Of a stretch of 64,000 nt of DNA, positions 28,334 through 37,014 are shown in pieces. The notes beneath the pieces were generated by a model. The model ran no database searches, was not told the origin of the DNA, and worked only from the letters and a program-made list of their open reading frames with translations. The position numbers were made by a program, and so were the translations under genes. Origin of the DNA: Acidianus ambivalens (GTDB lineage Archaea > Thermoproteota > Thermoprotei_A > Sulfolobales > Sulfolobaceae); assembly GCF_009729015.1 (NCBI RefSeq), contig NZ_CP045482.1, positions 430,001 to 494,000 on the forward strand. Direction: 5' to 3'. The first letter of the stretch is position 1. Each line of letters begins with the position of its first letter.

Positions 28334-28437
28334 ATGTAGATTTTTGAAAACGTCAAATATAAGCGTTTACTAATTTTTTCCTCATATGTTACCAACGTGG
28401 TCATTGCATTTATAGAGAAATTCTTTCAAACCAACAT

Positions 28438-28492
28438 AAATGTAAGCCCCCGGCAGGACTCGAACCTGCGACAACCGGCTCTGCAGGCCGGT
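28438..28492. repeat. attL, 55-bp copy of the tRNA-Cys 3' part
   Basis: Identical to 44809-44863. It contains the anticodon loop through the 3' end of tRNA-Cys (complement strand), so the repeat is the crossover region of an SSV-type integrase. Confidence 0.95.
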
Positions 28493-29290
28493 TTTAGGGG
28501 GTACCCCCCTAAAACCCCCAATTCCAATAACGTTGAATTGAATGAAGTTAGAATGAATGGCTTTGATCTAACGCCTTCTAACAACTCTGAAATTTCCGCG
28601 AGTGATTTGCTCAAATTCGAATTTGCACTTAGACAGAAAAAAATTGCGGATAGGACAATAAAAGAATATGTCAACTGTGTAAAGCAGGGAAGAAAAGAAT
28701 CGAATAACTGTATCAAAGCATGGAGGAATTTCTATCGCTTAGTCTTAAACAGAGACCCGCCCGAAAACCTTAAGCCGAAAAAGACGAAACCTGATTTACG
28801 AGTCCCCACATTGGAAGAAGTTAAGAGGACGCTTGAAGTTGTAAAGTCTAATTATTCCTTATATTTATTATACCGGCTTTTACTGGAAAGCGGTTCAAGG
28901 GAATCTGAAGCCCTCAAAGTGATTAATAATTATGACGAGAAAAACGAAATTAAGGAAGAAGGTTTCAGCATATATATTCTCAACTGGACTAGGGGGCAGA
29001 AAAAGAGCTTCTACTTATTCCACGTTACGCAGTTACAACAAGTAAGAATTACAAAAGATCAGGTTTCCAGTTTTGTCAAACGGCATGACATTGTGCCACC
29101 TAAGTATATCAGAAAATTCTTTGCCACTAAAGCCTTAGAGTTAGGTATTCCATCAGAAATAGTAAACTTCATTCAAGGAAGGACTCCTAGTGAGGTTTTG
29201 ACAAAGCATTACCTGGACTTACTCACTTTGGCAAAAAAGGAGTATAAGAAGTATATGGAGTGGTTGTATACAAACGTATACAAGGAATGA
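28438..29290 (+). CDS. int: SSV-type integrase, C-terminal part int(C)
   Basis: About 265 codons downstream of attL encode the tyrosine recombinase core. LLLESGSRESEALKV holds the first catalytic Arg, YIRKFFATKALELGI the box II region, and TKHYLDL the nucleophilic Tyr near the C-terminus. Host DNA left of attL extends the frame but is not part of the gene. The att repeats in int(C) and int(N) are in the same phase; joined, they give 74 + 265 = 339 codons, matching the 335 residues of SSV1 D335. In the integrated state the enzyme is split and inactive. Confidence 0.93.
28491..28515. repeat. Inverted repeat inside the left viral end
   Basis: Perfect 11-base arms GTTTTAGGGGG and CCCCCTAAAAC around TAC, directly inside attL. 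A similar G5/C5 palindrome lies inside attR, so in the circular virus the att core is flanked by both. Confidence 0.8.
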
Positions 29291-29322
29291 ACAGACACTG
29301 ACCCCAACCCCGTTTTCCACCC

Positions 29323-30006
29323 TCAAACAACGTTTTTTTCCTCTTGCATTTTCCTGAGTGAAACTTGGATTTGCGATAACAGATCTAATTCTTTCTCTTT
29401 TCTCTTCTTCAGATATTCCGCATAGAAGTCATTTGGAAGCTCCACTTTGAAATAATCTATTGCTTTGTGAGCAGATTTTGTTGTAAATTCGCCACGGGTG
29501 TCTCGTGCGAATTCTTTTTCGTATAGCTGTGCTACAGCGATTTTCTTTTTCTTGTTTTTCCATGTTATCTTTATCTGGTACCACCCCTTCTCTCTCAGAA
29601 AATAGGCGATATCGTCCGGGGCGGGCGTTGTAAACAATACCGCAGAAACTCTAGTCCTGATGAGTGCGTAATAAGCATAAAACATCTTCATGTAATCCTT
29701 ATACCAGTAGTACTTACTGAGCCAAATCGACGCATCATCAAATATTATATAAGGAATTCTTTCATCCCTTTCAGTTATTTCTTCCAAGTATGCCAACGCG
29801 TCTGGCAACTCGAAAAAGTACTTTACATATTTCCATGCTTCATCTTTTGTTTGTAATCCTCTAAGGGCGAATTCCACATCCCTTGCGACCTTAAATGCGT
29901 AAGTGGTCTTGCCAGTGCCTTGTGGGCCAAAAATAACTGCAGAGATGAAACCCATATTGTGATATGCCTCAACTATCTTTTGTGCTAACCACAAAAGCTC
30001 AGCCAT
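29323..30006 (-). CDS. DnaA/AAA-like ATPase, SSV1 B251-like
   Basis: 227 residues from ATG 30006, chosen because it follows the stop of the upstream gene by one base with GGAGGAGG before it. Walker A is FGPQGTGKTTYAF, Walker B is IPYIIFDDAS, and the sequence then resembles B251 of SSV1, a proposed replication or packaging ATPase. It is the last gene of the leftward operon and converges on int(C). Confidence 0.85.
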   Translation of the reverse strand: MAELLWLAQKIVEAYHNMGFISAVIFGPQGTGKTTYAFKVARDVEFALRGLQTKDEAWKYVKYFFELPDALAYLEEITERDERIPYIIFDDASIWLSKYYWYKDYMKMFYAYYALIRTRVSAVLFTTPAPDDIAYFLREKGWYQIKITWKNKKKKIAVAQLYEKEFARDTRGEFTTKSAHKAIDYFKVELPNDFYAEYLKKRKEKELDLLSQIQVSLRKMQEEKNVV

Positions 30007-30007
30007 T

Positions 30008-30487
30008 CTAATCCTCCTCCTCCATATCGCTATCTTTCCCGCCATGGAGTAGTTGTTTAAACAGGCTCTTATTCACATTCTCTCTGACTTGGCCACTTGA
30101 CACTCTTAACACTCTGAGTATATCCCTCCTTCCTCTACCACCCTTACTAACTAAGTAATGCTTCAGTTTATGGGCAAACTCTGCAAGCTCAACGACGGGC
30201 TCCTCACCAAAGTAACTAGGAAGATTAGCAAACTCATACGCCGTAAGGATTAATGAGATCTGTGACCCCGATAAGTAGAACATCGTATCTTTTGGGTTGA
30301 CAAGTTCACTTATGGCCCGGTTTGTGACCGTGTAAGGATTTTCGATTTCTGGAGGCTTTTCTTCATCTTCCTCCTCAGCCGGTTCATTATTCATTAATGC
30401 TTCTAACTCTGCTAACTTCTTCTTCAGTTCTTCATTTTCCTTCTTCAGCTGTTCCAACTCAGATGATCCGTTCTTCTTGTTAGGCAT
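30008..30487 (-). CDS. SSV1 A153-like protein
   Basis: 159 residues. The N-terminal 40 residues form a Leu/Glu/Lys coiled coil (LEQLKKENEELKKKLAELEA), then an acidic linker, then a helical domain with SGQVRENVNKSLFKQLL. Position between B277- and B251-like genes matches A153 of SSV1. Function unknown; probably DNA or ATPase binding. Confidence 0.75.
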   Translation of the reverse strand: MPNKKNGSSELEQLKKENEELKKKLAELEALMNNEPAEEEDEEKPPEIENPYTVTNRAISELVNPKDTMFYLSGSQISLILTAYEFANLPSYFGEEPVVELAEFAHKLKHYLVSKGGRGRRDILRVLRVSSGQVRENVNKSLFKQLLHGGKDSDMEEED

Positions 30488-30758
30488 CTAAATCACCTAC
30501 CAAATGTGCTAAATAGAAGTTCCTCTGTGGGTTCAGATAAATATGAACTGTATCGTCAGGCCATACTTCGGCAATAAAAGGTATCTGTACGCGGTCAGTC
30601 CCAAGAATATACCCTACGTAATGCATTATTTTTGGGTCACATTGTAAATAATCCGCAGGGGGGCATAGGTCGTCATTTTCCAAGAAAATGACGTCGATAA
30701 AACTATTGTGTAAACGCTTTTGAAGGAATTTCTCTATTCCCTTTTTATGGTCAACCAT
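30480..30758 (-). CDS. Viral hypothetical protein (92 aa)
   Basis: 92 residues, small alpha/beta protein with LENDDLCPPADYLQC and VWPDDTVHIYL. It overlaps the A153-like gene by 8 bases and abuts the B277-like gene, so it belongs to the same transcript. In SSV1 the B277 and A153 genes are neighbours, so this is an insertion relative to that virus. No family recognised. Confidence 0.65.
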   Translation of the reverse strand: MVDHKKGIEKFLQKRLHNSFIDVIFLENDDLCPPADYLQCDPKIMHYVGYILGTDRVQIPFIAEVWPDDTVHIYLNPQRNFYLAHLVGDLDA

Positions 30759-31607
30759 TCAGCTCACCTTTGAACTATTTGATGGAATCGTGAAACTAGG
30801 AGTTGTAGTTGTCGTTGATGTAGTAGTTGGTATGTGTGTCACAGTACTGTTTGTCACATGCTGAGCCAAGATATGGCTAAGGTTTGCGTTAGCTATTCCA
30901 AAGCCTATTCCTAACCCTATGCCAATCCCCATCACCGCACCGACAATCAACATCAACAAGTCGGGCCCTGATCCTACTCTTGCAAGGGCCTCAAAGAATT
31001 TCGTTTTTATCAATGAATGTAGTATTTGCGGGGCATTCAGCGTCTTGAGCGTCAGTTGCTTAATCTTCTCGTCCACAGTCAAGTCTAAAGTGTAAGGAAA
31101 GTCAGGTAAAGTAAACCAGACCGCCACGAACTTTTTCCCTAGGGGGAATTTACTCCTTTCGAGAAGAAGAGGTTCACCATTCAACACCCACGTCTTCTTT
31201 AGTTTCTTTACCTCCAACATAAGATAGCCTTGGTTTTCGACTAGTTTTGCCCTCCTTAGAAATAGCAGCTGCAGACCATCTTTACTCTGCTGCAGCATTG
31301 CAATGTAATGTTCAGCCGTAAACAGCCGTGAGTTAATCCATTTTTTGACGACCTTTACCTGAACATCAACTTTCTGCTTCTTAAACTTCTTCTTCTTCTG
31401 AGACAGCTCTTGTTTAAGTTGCTCAAACTGTGCCTTTTTGAGCTCAAATTCCCTCTTCTGATAGACCTTGTAGAGCTTCCTGAGATCTTTCCCGTCTGCT
31501 ATCTGCTTTACTGCCTCCTCATACTTTTGCTTTAGCTCTTCTAAAGATTGGGCTTTCTTCAGCTCTTCTTCCCAAACCGAAACTAACTTTCCGTCCCCGT
31601 TAGCCAT
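30759..31607 (-). CDS. SSV1 B277-like protein
   Basis: 282 residues. A long charged coiled coil (about 10-90), then a beta-rich middle, then a hydrophobic glycine-rich segment LLMLIVGAVMGIGIGLGIGF near 225-245 and a Thr/Ser-rich tail (TTSTTTTTPSFTIP). B277 of SSV1 has a similar place and size. Probably membrane- or virion-associated. Confidence 0.75.
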   Translation of the reverse strand: MANGDGKLVSVWEEELKKAQSLEELKQKYEEAVKQIADGKDLRKLYKVYQKREFELKKAQFEQLKQELSQKKKKFKKQKVDVQVKVVKKWINSRLFTAEHYIAMLQQSKDGLQLLFLRRAKLVENQGYLMLEVKKLKKTWVLNGEPLLLERSKFPLGKKFVAVWFTLPDFPYTLDLTVDEKIKQLTLKTLNAPQILHSLIKTKFFEALARVGSGPDLLMLIVGAVMGIGIGLGIGFGIANANLSHILAQHVTNSTVTHIPTTTSTTTTTPSFTIPSNSSKVS

Positions 31608-31881
31608 GCACCATCACCATTCCTAAGTAGAACATGAAACTATCAAGGGTCAGACCCACGTAATAACATACGTAACTGTGAAAATAGATCATTAAATGAG
31701 AGATAGCGATAATGACGACCGACGAAACCACTAAGTAATATCCCATGAGCCTTGTGGAACTGTGGCTGAGCGTTGAACTCCTTGATTTGGGCTTTGCTTT
31801 TCTGAACAGCAAAACAGTAATGAGCATAATTAAATCGAAACCTAGAACAATTACGCCGTAAGTGTTTGGGACTAAGACCAT
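31600..31881 (-). CDS. SSV1 A92-like membrane protein
   Basis: 93 residues with three hydrophobic segments: GVIVLGFDLIMLITVLLF, YYLVVSSVVIIAISHLMIYF and VGLTLDSFMFYLGMV. Matches the size and place of A92 in SSV1. It overlaps the B277-like gene by 8 bases. An 85-codon frame on the same strand (31643-31900) overlaps it almost completely; see findings. Confidence 0.75.
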   Translation of the reverse strand: MVLVPNTYGVIVLGFDLIMLITVLLFRKAKPKSRSSTLSHSSTRLMGYYLVVSSVVIIAISHLMIYFHSYVCYYVGLTLDSFMFYLGMVMVHG

Positions 31882-31900
31882 TTTCTTTCCACCTCATCAC
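31643..31900 (-). CDS. Overlapping frame in the place of SSV1 C84
   Basis: 85 codons in another frame inside the A92-like gene, starting at the A82-like stop. The product is basic and Cys-poor, with no clear fold. SSV1 annotation has an 84-residue ORF (C84) between A82 and A92, as I recall. Listed only because of this parallel; it may be a shadow. Confidence 0.2.
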   Translation of the reverse strand: MMRWKENGLSPKHLRRNCSRFRFNYAHYCFAVQKSKAQIKEFNAQPQFHKAHGILLSGFVGRHYRYLSFNDLFSQLRMLLRGSDP

Positions 31901-32145
31901 ACATATTCCTCCTTGAGCCAGTTGAAGAAGAAGGCAAAGTCCATGAGTCCGAACGCGAGTGGCAGAAGAGCGAGATAGAAGTTTGACGCTGAAAATGTTA
32001 TGTCCGTATAGTTTTGCACGAATACAAGAAAGCCCATTGTGCCCATAATAAATCCTAACAAATCGATTAGGTAGTTTCTTACGACCAAACCTAGAAGAGG
32101 GATTAGAATACCTAATATATAGATTACGTCCCCTAACGCACTCAT
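31897..32145 (-). CDS. SSV1 A82-like membrane protein
   Basis: 82 residues, the same length as SSV1 A82. Three hydrophobic segments including GDVIYILGILIPLLGLVV and FYLALLPLAFGLMDFAFFF. Its position between VP2 and A92-like genes is the same as in SSV1. Likely a minor virion or envelope protein. Confidence 0.8.
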   Translation of the reverse strand: MSALGDVIYILGILIPLLGLVVRNYLIDLLGFIMGTMGFLVFVQNYTDITFSASNFYLALLPLAFGLMDFAFFFNWLKEEYV

Positions 32146-32178
32146 AAGATGAAAAAAGAATGTGACTTTAAAAAGGGC

Positions 32179-32403
32179 CTACTTGTGCATACGTTTCAAC
32201 CGTTTGGCTAAATATAACGCCGATAATAACGACCTCTTCTCTTCCTTGCTTAGTTTCGCCCTCTTTACATGCTTTATGGCTTTATTTAGGTACTCGACCT
32301 TTATATCGCCGTCCTTGGTAAACGCCCGCTTTCCATACAGTCGCTCTAGATATTTGTGCACCCTTCCTTTCCGTTTGATTGCCTTCTGTATCCACTTTGA
32401 CAT
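32179..32403 (-). CDS. VP2: VP2, DNA-binding virion protein
   Basis: 74 residues from ATG 32403, the same length as SSV1 VP2; the longer frame upstream overlaps VP3 and is not used. Very basic: SKWIQKAIKRKGRVHKYLER, LYGKRAFTKDGDIK and LLSALYLAKRLKRMHK closely resemble SSV1 VP2. It is found in virions as a DNA-binding protein but is absent from several fuselloviruses, so its presence places this virus near SSV1/SSV6-type lineages. Confidence 0.9.
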   Translation of the reverse strand: MSKWIQKAIKRKGRVHKYLERLYGKRAFTKDGDIKVEYLNKAIKHVKRAKLSKEEKRSLLSALYLAKRLKRMHK

Positions 32404-32413
32404 GGATACCCCC

Positions 32414-32704
32414 TCATTCCTTATATATTTTATAACTAATAATGGCGGGTACCACAATCAGTACTAACAAGTAGAATACTGGTACCAATGCAACTAGTGT
32501 GGCATTAGATGACCCTACATACTCTGGGTTACTAACGAATGATGATGTGGTCTCTGTTAGGGTACCAGATGTCGTAACGTAAGTAGTGTAAGACCCTGGA
32601 TTAGTTAAGTAGGTAACGTAAGAGACTATTGGCTGAAACAGTACAATCCCTACAATGATAAAGATAGCTAAAAAAATGATTTCCTTCATATTGATTTCTT
32701 CCAT
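32414..32704 (-). CDS. VP3: VP3, minor capsid protein
   Basis: 96 residues. Two hydrophobic segments: EIIFLAIFIIVGIVLFQPIV and LVALVPVFYLLVLIVVPAII with tail SYKIYKE. The C-terminal segment is nearly the same as in VP1, as known for SSV1 VP1/VP3. It is a lipid-associated capsid protein. The gene follows VP1 by 13 bases. The internal ATG giving MKEII is an alternative start. Confidence 0.9.
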   Translation of the reverse strand: MEEINMKEIIFLAIFIIVGIVLFQPIVSYVTYLTNPGSYTTYVTTSGTLTETTSSFVSNPEYVGSSNATLVALVPVFYLLVLIVVPAIISYKIYKE

Positions 32705-32717
32705 CCTTCACCACTCC

Positions 32718-33134
32718 TTAATCTTTGTAAATCTTATACGCAATTACTGCCGGGACTATGATTAGTATCAATATGTAGAACAATGGCACTAAGCTTAATA
32801 GTGTCGCGTCAGTCCCGGTGACACTAGGGGCAGTGCCTGATGTTAAATTGTTAACTTCGCTTGTAATGACGGGCAGTAAGACAATGCCGATTAGGATGAA
32901 GACGAATAGTCCTATTAAGAGTCCTATATTAAGCTGTCCTTCACCTTTTGCTAACTTAGGATTTTGAGATGCTAATTCTACGAATTTCTTGGCTGAGGAT
33001 ATGATATTGCCATCCCAAGTTTGGTAAAAGATCCTGACCGCTTCTTCTATCTGCTCTTTGGTGAAATATTTGTAGGGATTTATCGCTACCTTAAGGGCTT
33101 CTTTCGCTATCTTTAATTTTGACCAGAGGCTCAT
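32718..33134 (-). CDS. VP1: VP1, major capsid protein precursor
   Basis: 138 residues, as for SSV1 VP1. The first 64 residues are a soluble pro-region; after processing the mature protein would start at Glu65 (EGQLNIGLLIGLF), as SSV1 VP1 does near Glu66. Two membrane helices follow, the second LVPLFYILILIIVPAVIAY with tail KIYKD. It starts inside the B115-like gene by 44 bases. Highly expressed in SSVs. Confidence 0.92.
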   Translation of the reverse strand: MSLWSKLKIAKEALKVAINPYKYFTKEQIEEAVRIFYQTWDGNIISSAKKFVELASQNPKLAKGEGQLNIGLLIGLFVFILIGIVLLPVITSEVNNLTSGTAPSVTGTDATLLSLVPLFYILILIIVPAVIAYKIYKD

Positions 33135-33426
33135 TTTTGTTCGATACAGGCTCGTCGAGAGGCTTTTTAAACCGCATAGTTTCTGAATTCAGAATCTGAA
33201 TTTCTTTCGAGTTCTCTTTAATTTTAGCATAAAGCGTACGACCTTGTTTGTATAGGTCGATTAGCCCTTCTTCATTTAGGATCCTAAGATGTCTAAGGAC
33301 AGTGGCATAGCTAAGCAGAAGCGTATGGCTGATTAGGGAAGCTGAAAGTATATAGTTTTCCGCTATCAGCTGAAGTATCTTCCTCCTAAGAATTTTCGCC
33401 CTAATCTCATTAGAGCTGTAAGTCAT
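33091..33426 (-). CDS. B115-like winged-helix protein
   Basis: 111 residues. ILQLIAENYILSASLISHTL and LLSYATVLRHLRILNEEGLI form an ArsR-like wHTH, with YKQGRTLYAKI as the wing. Position directly upstream of VP1 matches B115 of SSV1. It overlaps the C166-like gene by 4 bases (ATGA). Probably a regulator of the structural operon. Confidence 0.75.
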   Translation of the reverse strand: MTYSSNEIRAKILRRKILQLIAENYILSASLISHTLLLSYATVLRHLRILNEEGLIDLYKQGRTLYAKIKENSKEIQILNSETMRFKKPLDEPVSNKNEPLVKIKDSERSP

Positions 33427-33935
33427 GGCCCGTATCCCCTAATCAATTTAATGAGTTCCCAGATTAGTACGAAGTTAATGATTAGTATTATCGTCGTCAA
33501 GAACGGCCCTATCACTGGTACACTTGAGAGAAGTGTTATTGAGCCCGTGAAAATACTCAACAGATAGCCTACTGCAGAAGCAATTGTTTCAAATATCCAT
33601 ATGATCCAATCAAACACATAGAGGACTGGGGCAAGCCATCCAAAATTGATACTGAAGAGCGTTACGCCCGGTATCGTTACTGCAGGTATTGTAAGCCCTG
33701 GAAAGTGAGCCCCCAAGATGCAGAAGGGCGGTATCAATGTAGTTTGCGGGATTATAGTCAGAGGCCCCCATCCTACTGTCCATACTATCGATGAAGCCAC
33801 TGCTTGAGCAGAAGCATAAGAAGGCTCTGGAGGGATACTAGGGGGCGTTAATCCACTGTAAGCACCTACCATCATTGCAATAAAGATATCGAATAGCAGG
33901 ACATAAACTATTAGCTTAGTACCCATCCCTATCAC
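33423..33935 (-). CDS. C166-like virion/membrane protein
   Basis: 170 residues. A hydrophobic anchor (KLIVYVLLFDIFIAMMVGAY), a Pro-rich exposed middle with TIIPQTTLIPPFC and ITIPGVTLF-like strands, then two or three membrane segments. C166 of SSV1 sits in the same place. It overlaps the B78-like gene by 20 bases. Confidence 0.7.
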   Translation of the reverse strand: MIGMGTKLIVYVLLFDIFIAMMVGAYSGLTPPSIPPEPSYASAQAVASSIVWTVGWGPLTIIPQTTLIPPFCILGAHFPGLTIPAVTIPGVTLFSINFGWLAPVLYVFDWIIWIFETIASAVGYLLSIFTGSITLLSSVPVIGPFLTTIILIINFVLIWELIKLIRGYGP

Positions 33936-34161
33936 CTCCTAGTACAAGGCCGGCTATCAGACCAAATATAATGGTGACCCCCCAGAAGAGTGGCAAGAAA
34001 TCCATGAAAGTTAAGGCAAATGTTGAAGCAATCCCTACAATGATGGCAGGAATCTTTCCCGCCATTTTATACGTTAGCCCCATGAAGACCAGTATTATGA
34101 TTATCGCAATGACCGGCCCTAATCCAGTGCTTAGGGCTAAAGAAATTGCGTCCGCCATCAC
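33916..34161 (-). CDS. B78-like membrane protein
   Basis: 81 residues, three hydrophobic segments (VIAIIIILVFMGLTYKMA, PAIIVGIASTFALTFM, IFGLIAGLVLGGD). The position between VP4 and C166-like genes and the length match SSV1 B78. It overlaps the VP4-like gene by 4 bases. Confidence 0.75.
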   Translation of the reverse strand: MMADAISLALSTGLGPVIAIIIILVFMGLTYKMAGKIPAIIVGIASTFALTFMDFLPLFWGVTIIFGLIAGLVLGGDRDGY

Positions 34162-36578
34162 TCCTCACCCCCCATGAATCTGTCCGTAAATGTTTTCGCG
34201 AGCAATAACGCGACGCCGAAGACGAAGATATAGAAGATGTACCAGGGCATTAGCCCTAAGTACGACGTCATAATAAGTCCCATAACCGCCCCTCCACTTG
34301 CCCCTGCCTTTCCGCCGAATTTCCATCCTAGTAGTGCAACGATTACCGTAACGGTAATCCCTATTAGTGATGCCCATGGTTGATCACTACTGAAGTTATA
34401 GAGCGAAGAGTTTGGCTGAACATTATTGCTAAACGGTTGAGTATAGTTGTAGTTAAGTGTTGATGTACATACAGTGGTTGTACTAGTTGTTGTAGTAGTG
34501 GACTGAGTAACGCTAATGTTTAAGATTTTGTAGGTCACTCCATACCAATCTACTTCCACAAGCTCATATGGAGTATCAGTCAATGTTACCTTAAACTGAC
34601 CAAACCCGGTTGAATTGGTATATCCGGTGATATATTGTGATAACGTTGTGGTTGATGTACCCGTTAATATTACGAATGATTGGTCTGCAGTGGCTGATTG
34701 CAGAATAATGCCATCCACAAAGAACCATTTAATGTTTAGAGCACCGGCACCATAGTAGAAACCTATACCTAGTATGGGTGAACTATTGCTTATGATAACG
34801 CCGGTGCCGTATTTCACATTGATTATGTCTATCTCATTTGTGGCGGTAACAGTGAGCTGAAGCTCATTGAGGGTATCATTGTTGTATTGAAGACCGCTTG
34901 AGCCATTGAAAGGTATCAAGTAGTTACACTTCATGGTGATTATTAGGAGGCCGTCGTTAGCAGAGGCCCAATACCCGCAGAACTCGATTAGGGCTTTGCT
35001 CACCACATCTTTTGCATAAGAGAAAGCAAAGTTAGAGCCCTTATTTACGAACGCTGACATCGACACGTTCTCTATCGGTGTATTATAGCTAAATTGAAAG
35101 GTTAATGTGATAGTCTGTCCTTCCGTAACTGTAGTTGGGTATGGCGAAACGAAAATCACGGGCTGTTTCGTTGCGGGATAGATAGTGAATGAGCCGGTAA
35201 ACTCACCTTCTACCAAACAGCCCTCAGATATTCTAATAATATAATTATAGGAAGTAGGAGCACACACTTGTTCCGTTATGGTGTAGGGCAAATCGACGAA
35301 CCCGTTAGTCAACCCTTCTATGTCAATCTCAATTGTAGGTTTGACCGCCACACTGTATCCTGCATCCATAAGCACCGTGGGGATATTAGGGCCGGTAATG
35401 TTAGTTACCGATATTGTTTGTCCCGACAGATAGCTCGAACAAGGCGGGTATACCGTCACACTGCACGCCCACCACCCGACGAATATAGGAATAACGACGG
35501 GACAACAGAAAGTTTTCGAGAGTATGATTATCCTCAGCGTTATGGTGATGTTGAGGTACCAGGAGTTTGTAGCAGGAGCAGGATACAGCTTTGGAATTAG
35601 GTATATCTTGTTAGTGGTTTGACTGTAACAGATTTTGCCTTGGGCGGGATATTCTGCACCCGAGATACTGTAGTTTACGAAACTTAGACTTGTGATACTC
35701 CATGATGCTGAAGTACTCACGTTAATAGGATTATTAGCAAAAGCGTATCCGTAGAGGGCATGGATCCCGCCACACAGAACTAAGCTCTCATAAGTTAAGC
35801 TGATTTTACATGTTACGCTTTCAATAAAACTGTACCTCACTATACACCACACACCTTGCCCAAAAACTGTTCCTCCGTCCCACGCTTGTATCTGAAAGTC
35901 GTTGTTTAATTTCTCTAACGTTAGCGGGTTAATTCCGGTCGTCGTTTTAGTCCCTGTAATAACGCAAAAGACCTTTGTCGGACATGACCCTATCGTAACG
36001 TAAATGTGTAAGTAGTAAGGAGTGGTATAATTGAAAGCAAGCGTAACGTACTCGGGGGCGGTAAGACTAGGGACTGTCGCGTTTAGGAATACTTGACCGT
36101 TGAAGTAAGCGAAGATATGTTCGCATTTCATAGCGCCATGTTCTAACGCGACTATAATACCGGCGTTCCCGAACGAACCAGTGTTCAGTCCGTAATTTCC
36201 TTCTGTATTTATGTCGACGTAAGTACCATAGGCAATAGCAATCTCACCGTAGGGGGAAGTACCGCCATTCAAATAGAAGGTTACGTTGAAGTAGATGGAA
36301 GAGGTTGATAGAGAAATAGAGACGTTATTACCAGTGTATTCGCCACCGCTTAAAACCTTCAAATTGGTACCACATTTTGTGACAGTACTCCACCAATTTG
36401 CAGTACTTAGGGTACAACCGAGCTTAGTCACAAACCCCGTTGTCGAGATTGTCTTAGTTATAGTGAACGGCGACCAAGGCGGGCCGCCTCCTCCTCCTAT
36501 TATTTCATAGTATGCATTAACAGGGATAGCCGGCATTACCAGAAGTAGAATTAGAAACGACAGGATCCACTTCTTCAT
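34158..36578 (-). CDS. VP4: VP4-like end-filament (receptor-binding) protein
   Basis: 806 residues, close to SSV1 C792. An N-terminal signal peptide (WILSFLILLLVMPAIPVNAY) is followed by EIIGGGGGPPWSP, then a long beta-rich, Thr/Asn-rich region with many Cys pairs, and near 735-800 two C-terminal membrane segments (LIGITVTVIVALLGWKF and MPWYIFYIFVFGVALLL). Expected at the virion tip and to bind host receptors. It ends with a 4-base overlap on the B78-like gene. Confidence 0.85.
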   Translation of the reverse strand: MKKWILSFLILLLVMPAIPVNAYYEIIGGGGGPPWSPFTITKTISTTGFVTKLGCTLSTANWWSTVTKCGTNLKVLSGGEYTGNNVSISLSTSSIYFNVTFYLNGGTSPYGEIAIAYGTYVDINTEGNYGLNTGSFGNAGIIVALEHGAMKCEHIFAYFNGQVFLNATVPSLTAPEYVTLAFNYTTPYYLHIYVTIGSCPTKVFCVITGTKTTTGINPLTLEKLNNDFQIQAWDGGTVFGQGVWCIVRYSFIESVTCKISLTYESLVLCGGIHALYGYAFANNPINVSTSASWSITSLSFVNYSISGAEYPAQGKICYSQTTNKIYLIPKLYPAPATNSWYLNITITLRIIILSKTFCCPVVIPIFVGWWACSVTVYPPCSSYLSGQTISVTNITGPNIPTVLMDAGYSVAVKPTIEIDIEGLTNGFVDLPYTITEQVCAPTSYNYIIRISEGCLVEGEFTGSFTIYPATKQPVIFVSPYPTTVTEGQTITLTFQFSYNTPIENVSMSAFVNKGSNFAFSYAKDVVSKALIEFCGYWASANDGLLIITMKCNYLIPFNGSSGLQYNNDTLNELQLTVTATNEIDIINVKYGTGVIISNSSPILGIGFYYGAGALNIKWFFVDGIILQSATADQSFVILTGTSTTTLSQYITGYTNSTGFGQFKVTLTDTPYELVEVDWYGVTYKILNISVTQSTTTTTSTTTVCTSTLNYNYTQPFSNNVQPNSSLYNFSSDQPWASLIGITVTVIVALLGWKFGGKAGASGGAVMGLIMTSYLGLMPWYIFYIFVFGVALLLAKTFTDRFMGGEE

Positions 36579-36613
36579 AAGTTAGGAAAAAAGAGAATGA
36601 GTTTATAAGGGGC

Positions 36614-36961
36614 TCATTTATGTCTGAAAATTAACATTGCCAAACCTAAAATTATTATACCTAATGTCAGCATATACGGCCATAATGAAGCATAGGAAGG
36701 CGGTGGAATTGTTGTAGTCTCTGTTTCATGCATAACAGTAGTGCCTGTTAAAGTAGTAGGAGGCAATAGGCAAACACGAGTGCAATTATAATTCCATGCC
36801 GGCATACAAAAGACGATGTTCCTGGTATATGTGGTAGTTATAGTTACATTATGCACTGAAGTTTTGACTGTAGTCTTATCCAAACCATGGAGGTATACAG
36901 CAGAATAGAGGGCTAACACAGACAGTGACAACAGCAGTACGAGAACAATTATTTTTCGCAT
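36614..36961 (-). CDS. Small viral bitopic membrane protein
   Basis: 115 residues. Hydrophobic start IIVLVLLLSLSVLALYSAVY, an extracellular Thr-rich middle with three Cys residues (FCMPAWNYNC, TRVCLLPP), and a C-terminal segment LWPYMLTLGIIILGLAMLIF. The topology resembles VP4 with the middle shortened. It lies 35 bases upstream of the VP4-like gene, in the same direction. Confidence 0.65.
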   Translation of the reverse strand: MRKIIVLVLLLSLSVLALYSAVYLHGLDKTTVKTSVHNVTITTTYTRNIVFCMPAWNYNCTRVCLLPPTTLTGTTVMHETETTTIPPPSYASLWPYMLTLGIIILGLAMLIFRHK

Positions 36962-37014
36962 AAAATGAAAAAAGAAAATTACCTTTTATAATTTATGAAT
37001 ACACTTGTATACTA

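Noticed and set aside
28426..28716. 96-codon minus-strand frame over attL
   Set aside because: Antisense to int(C) and the tRNA piece; no independent support.
32162..32467. 101-codon plus-strand frame over VP2
   Set aside because: Antisense of VP2, which matches a known viral protein.
35268..35600. 110-codon plus-strand frame inside VP4
   Set aside because: Shadow of a long, convincing coding sequence on the other strand.
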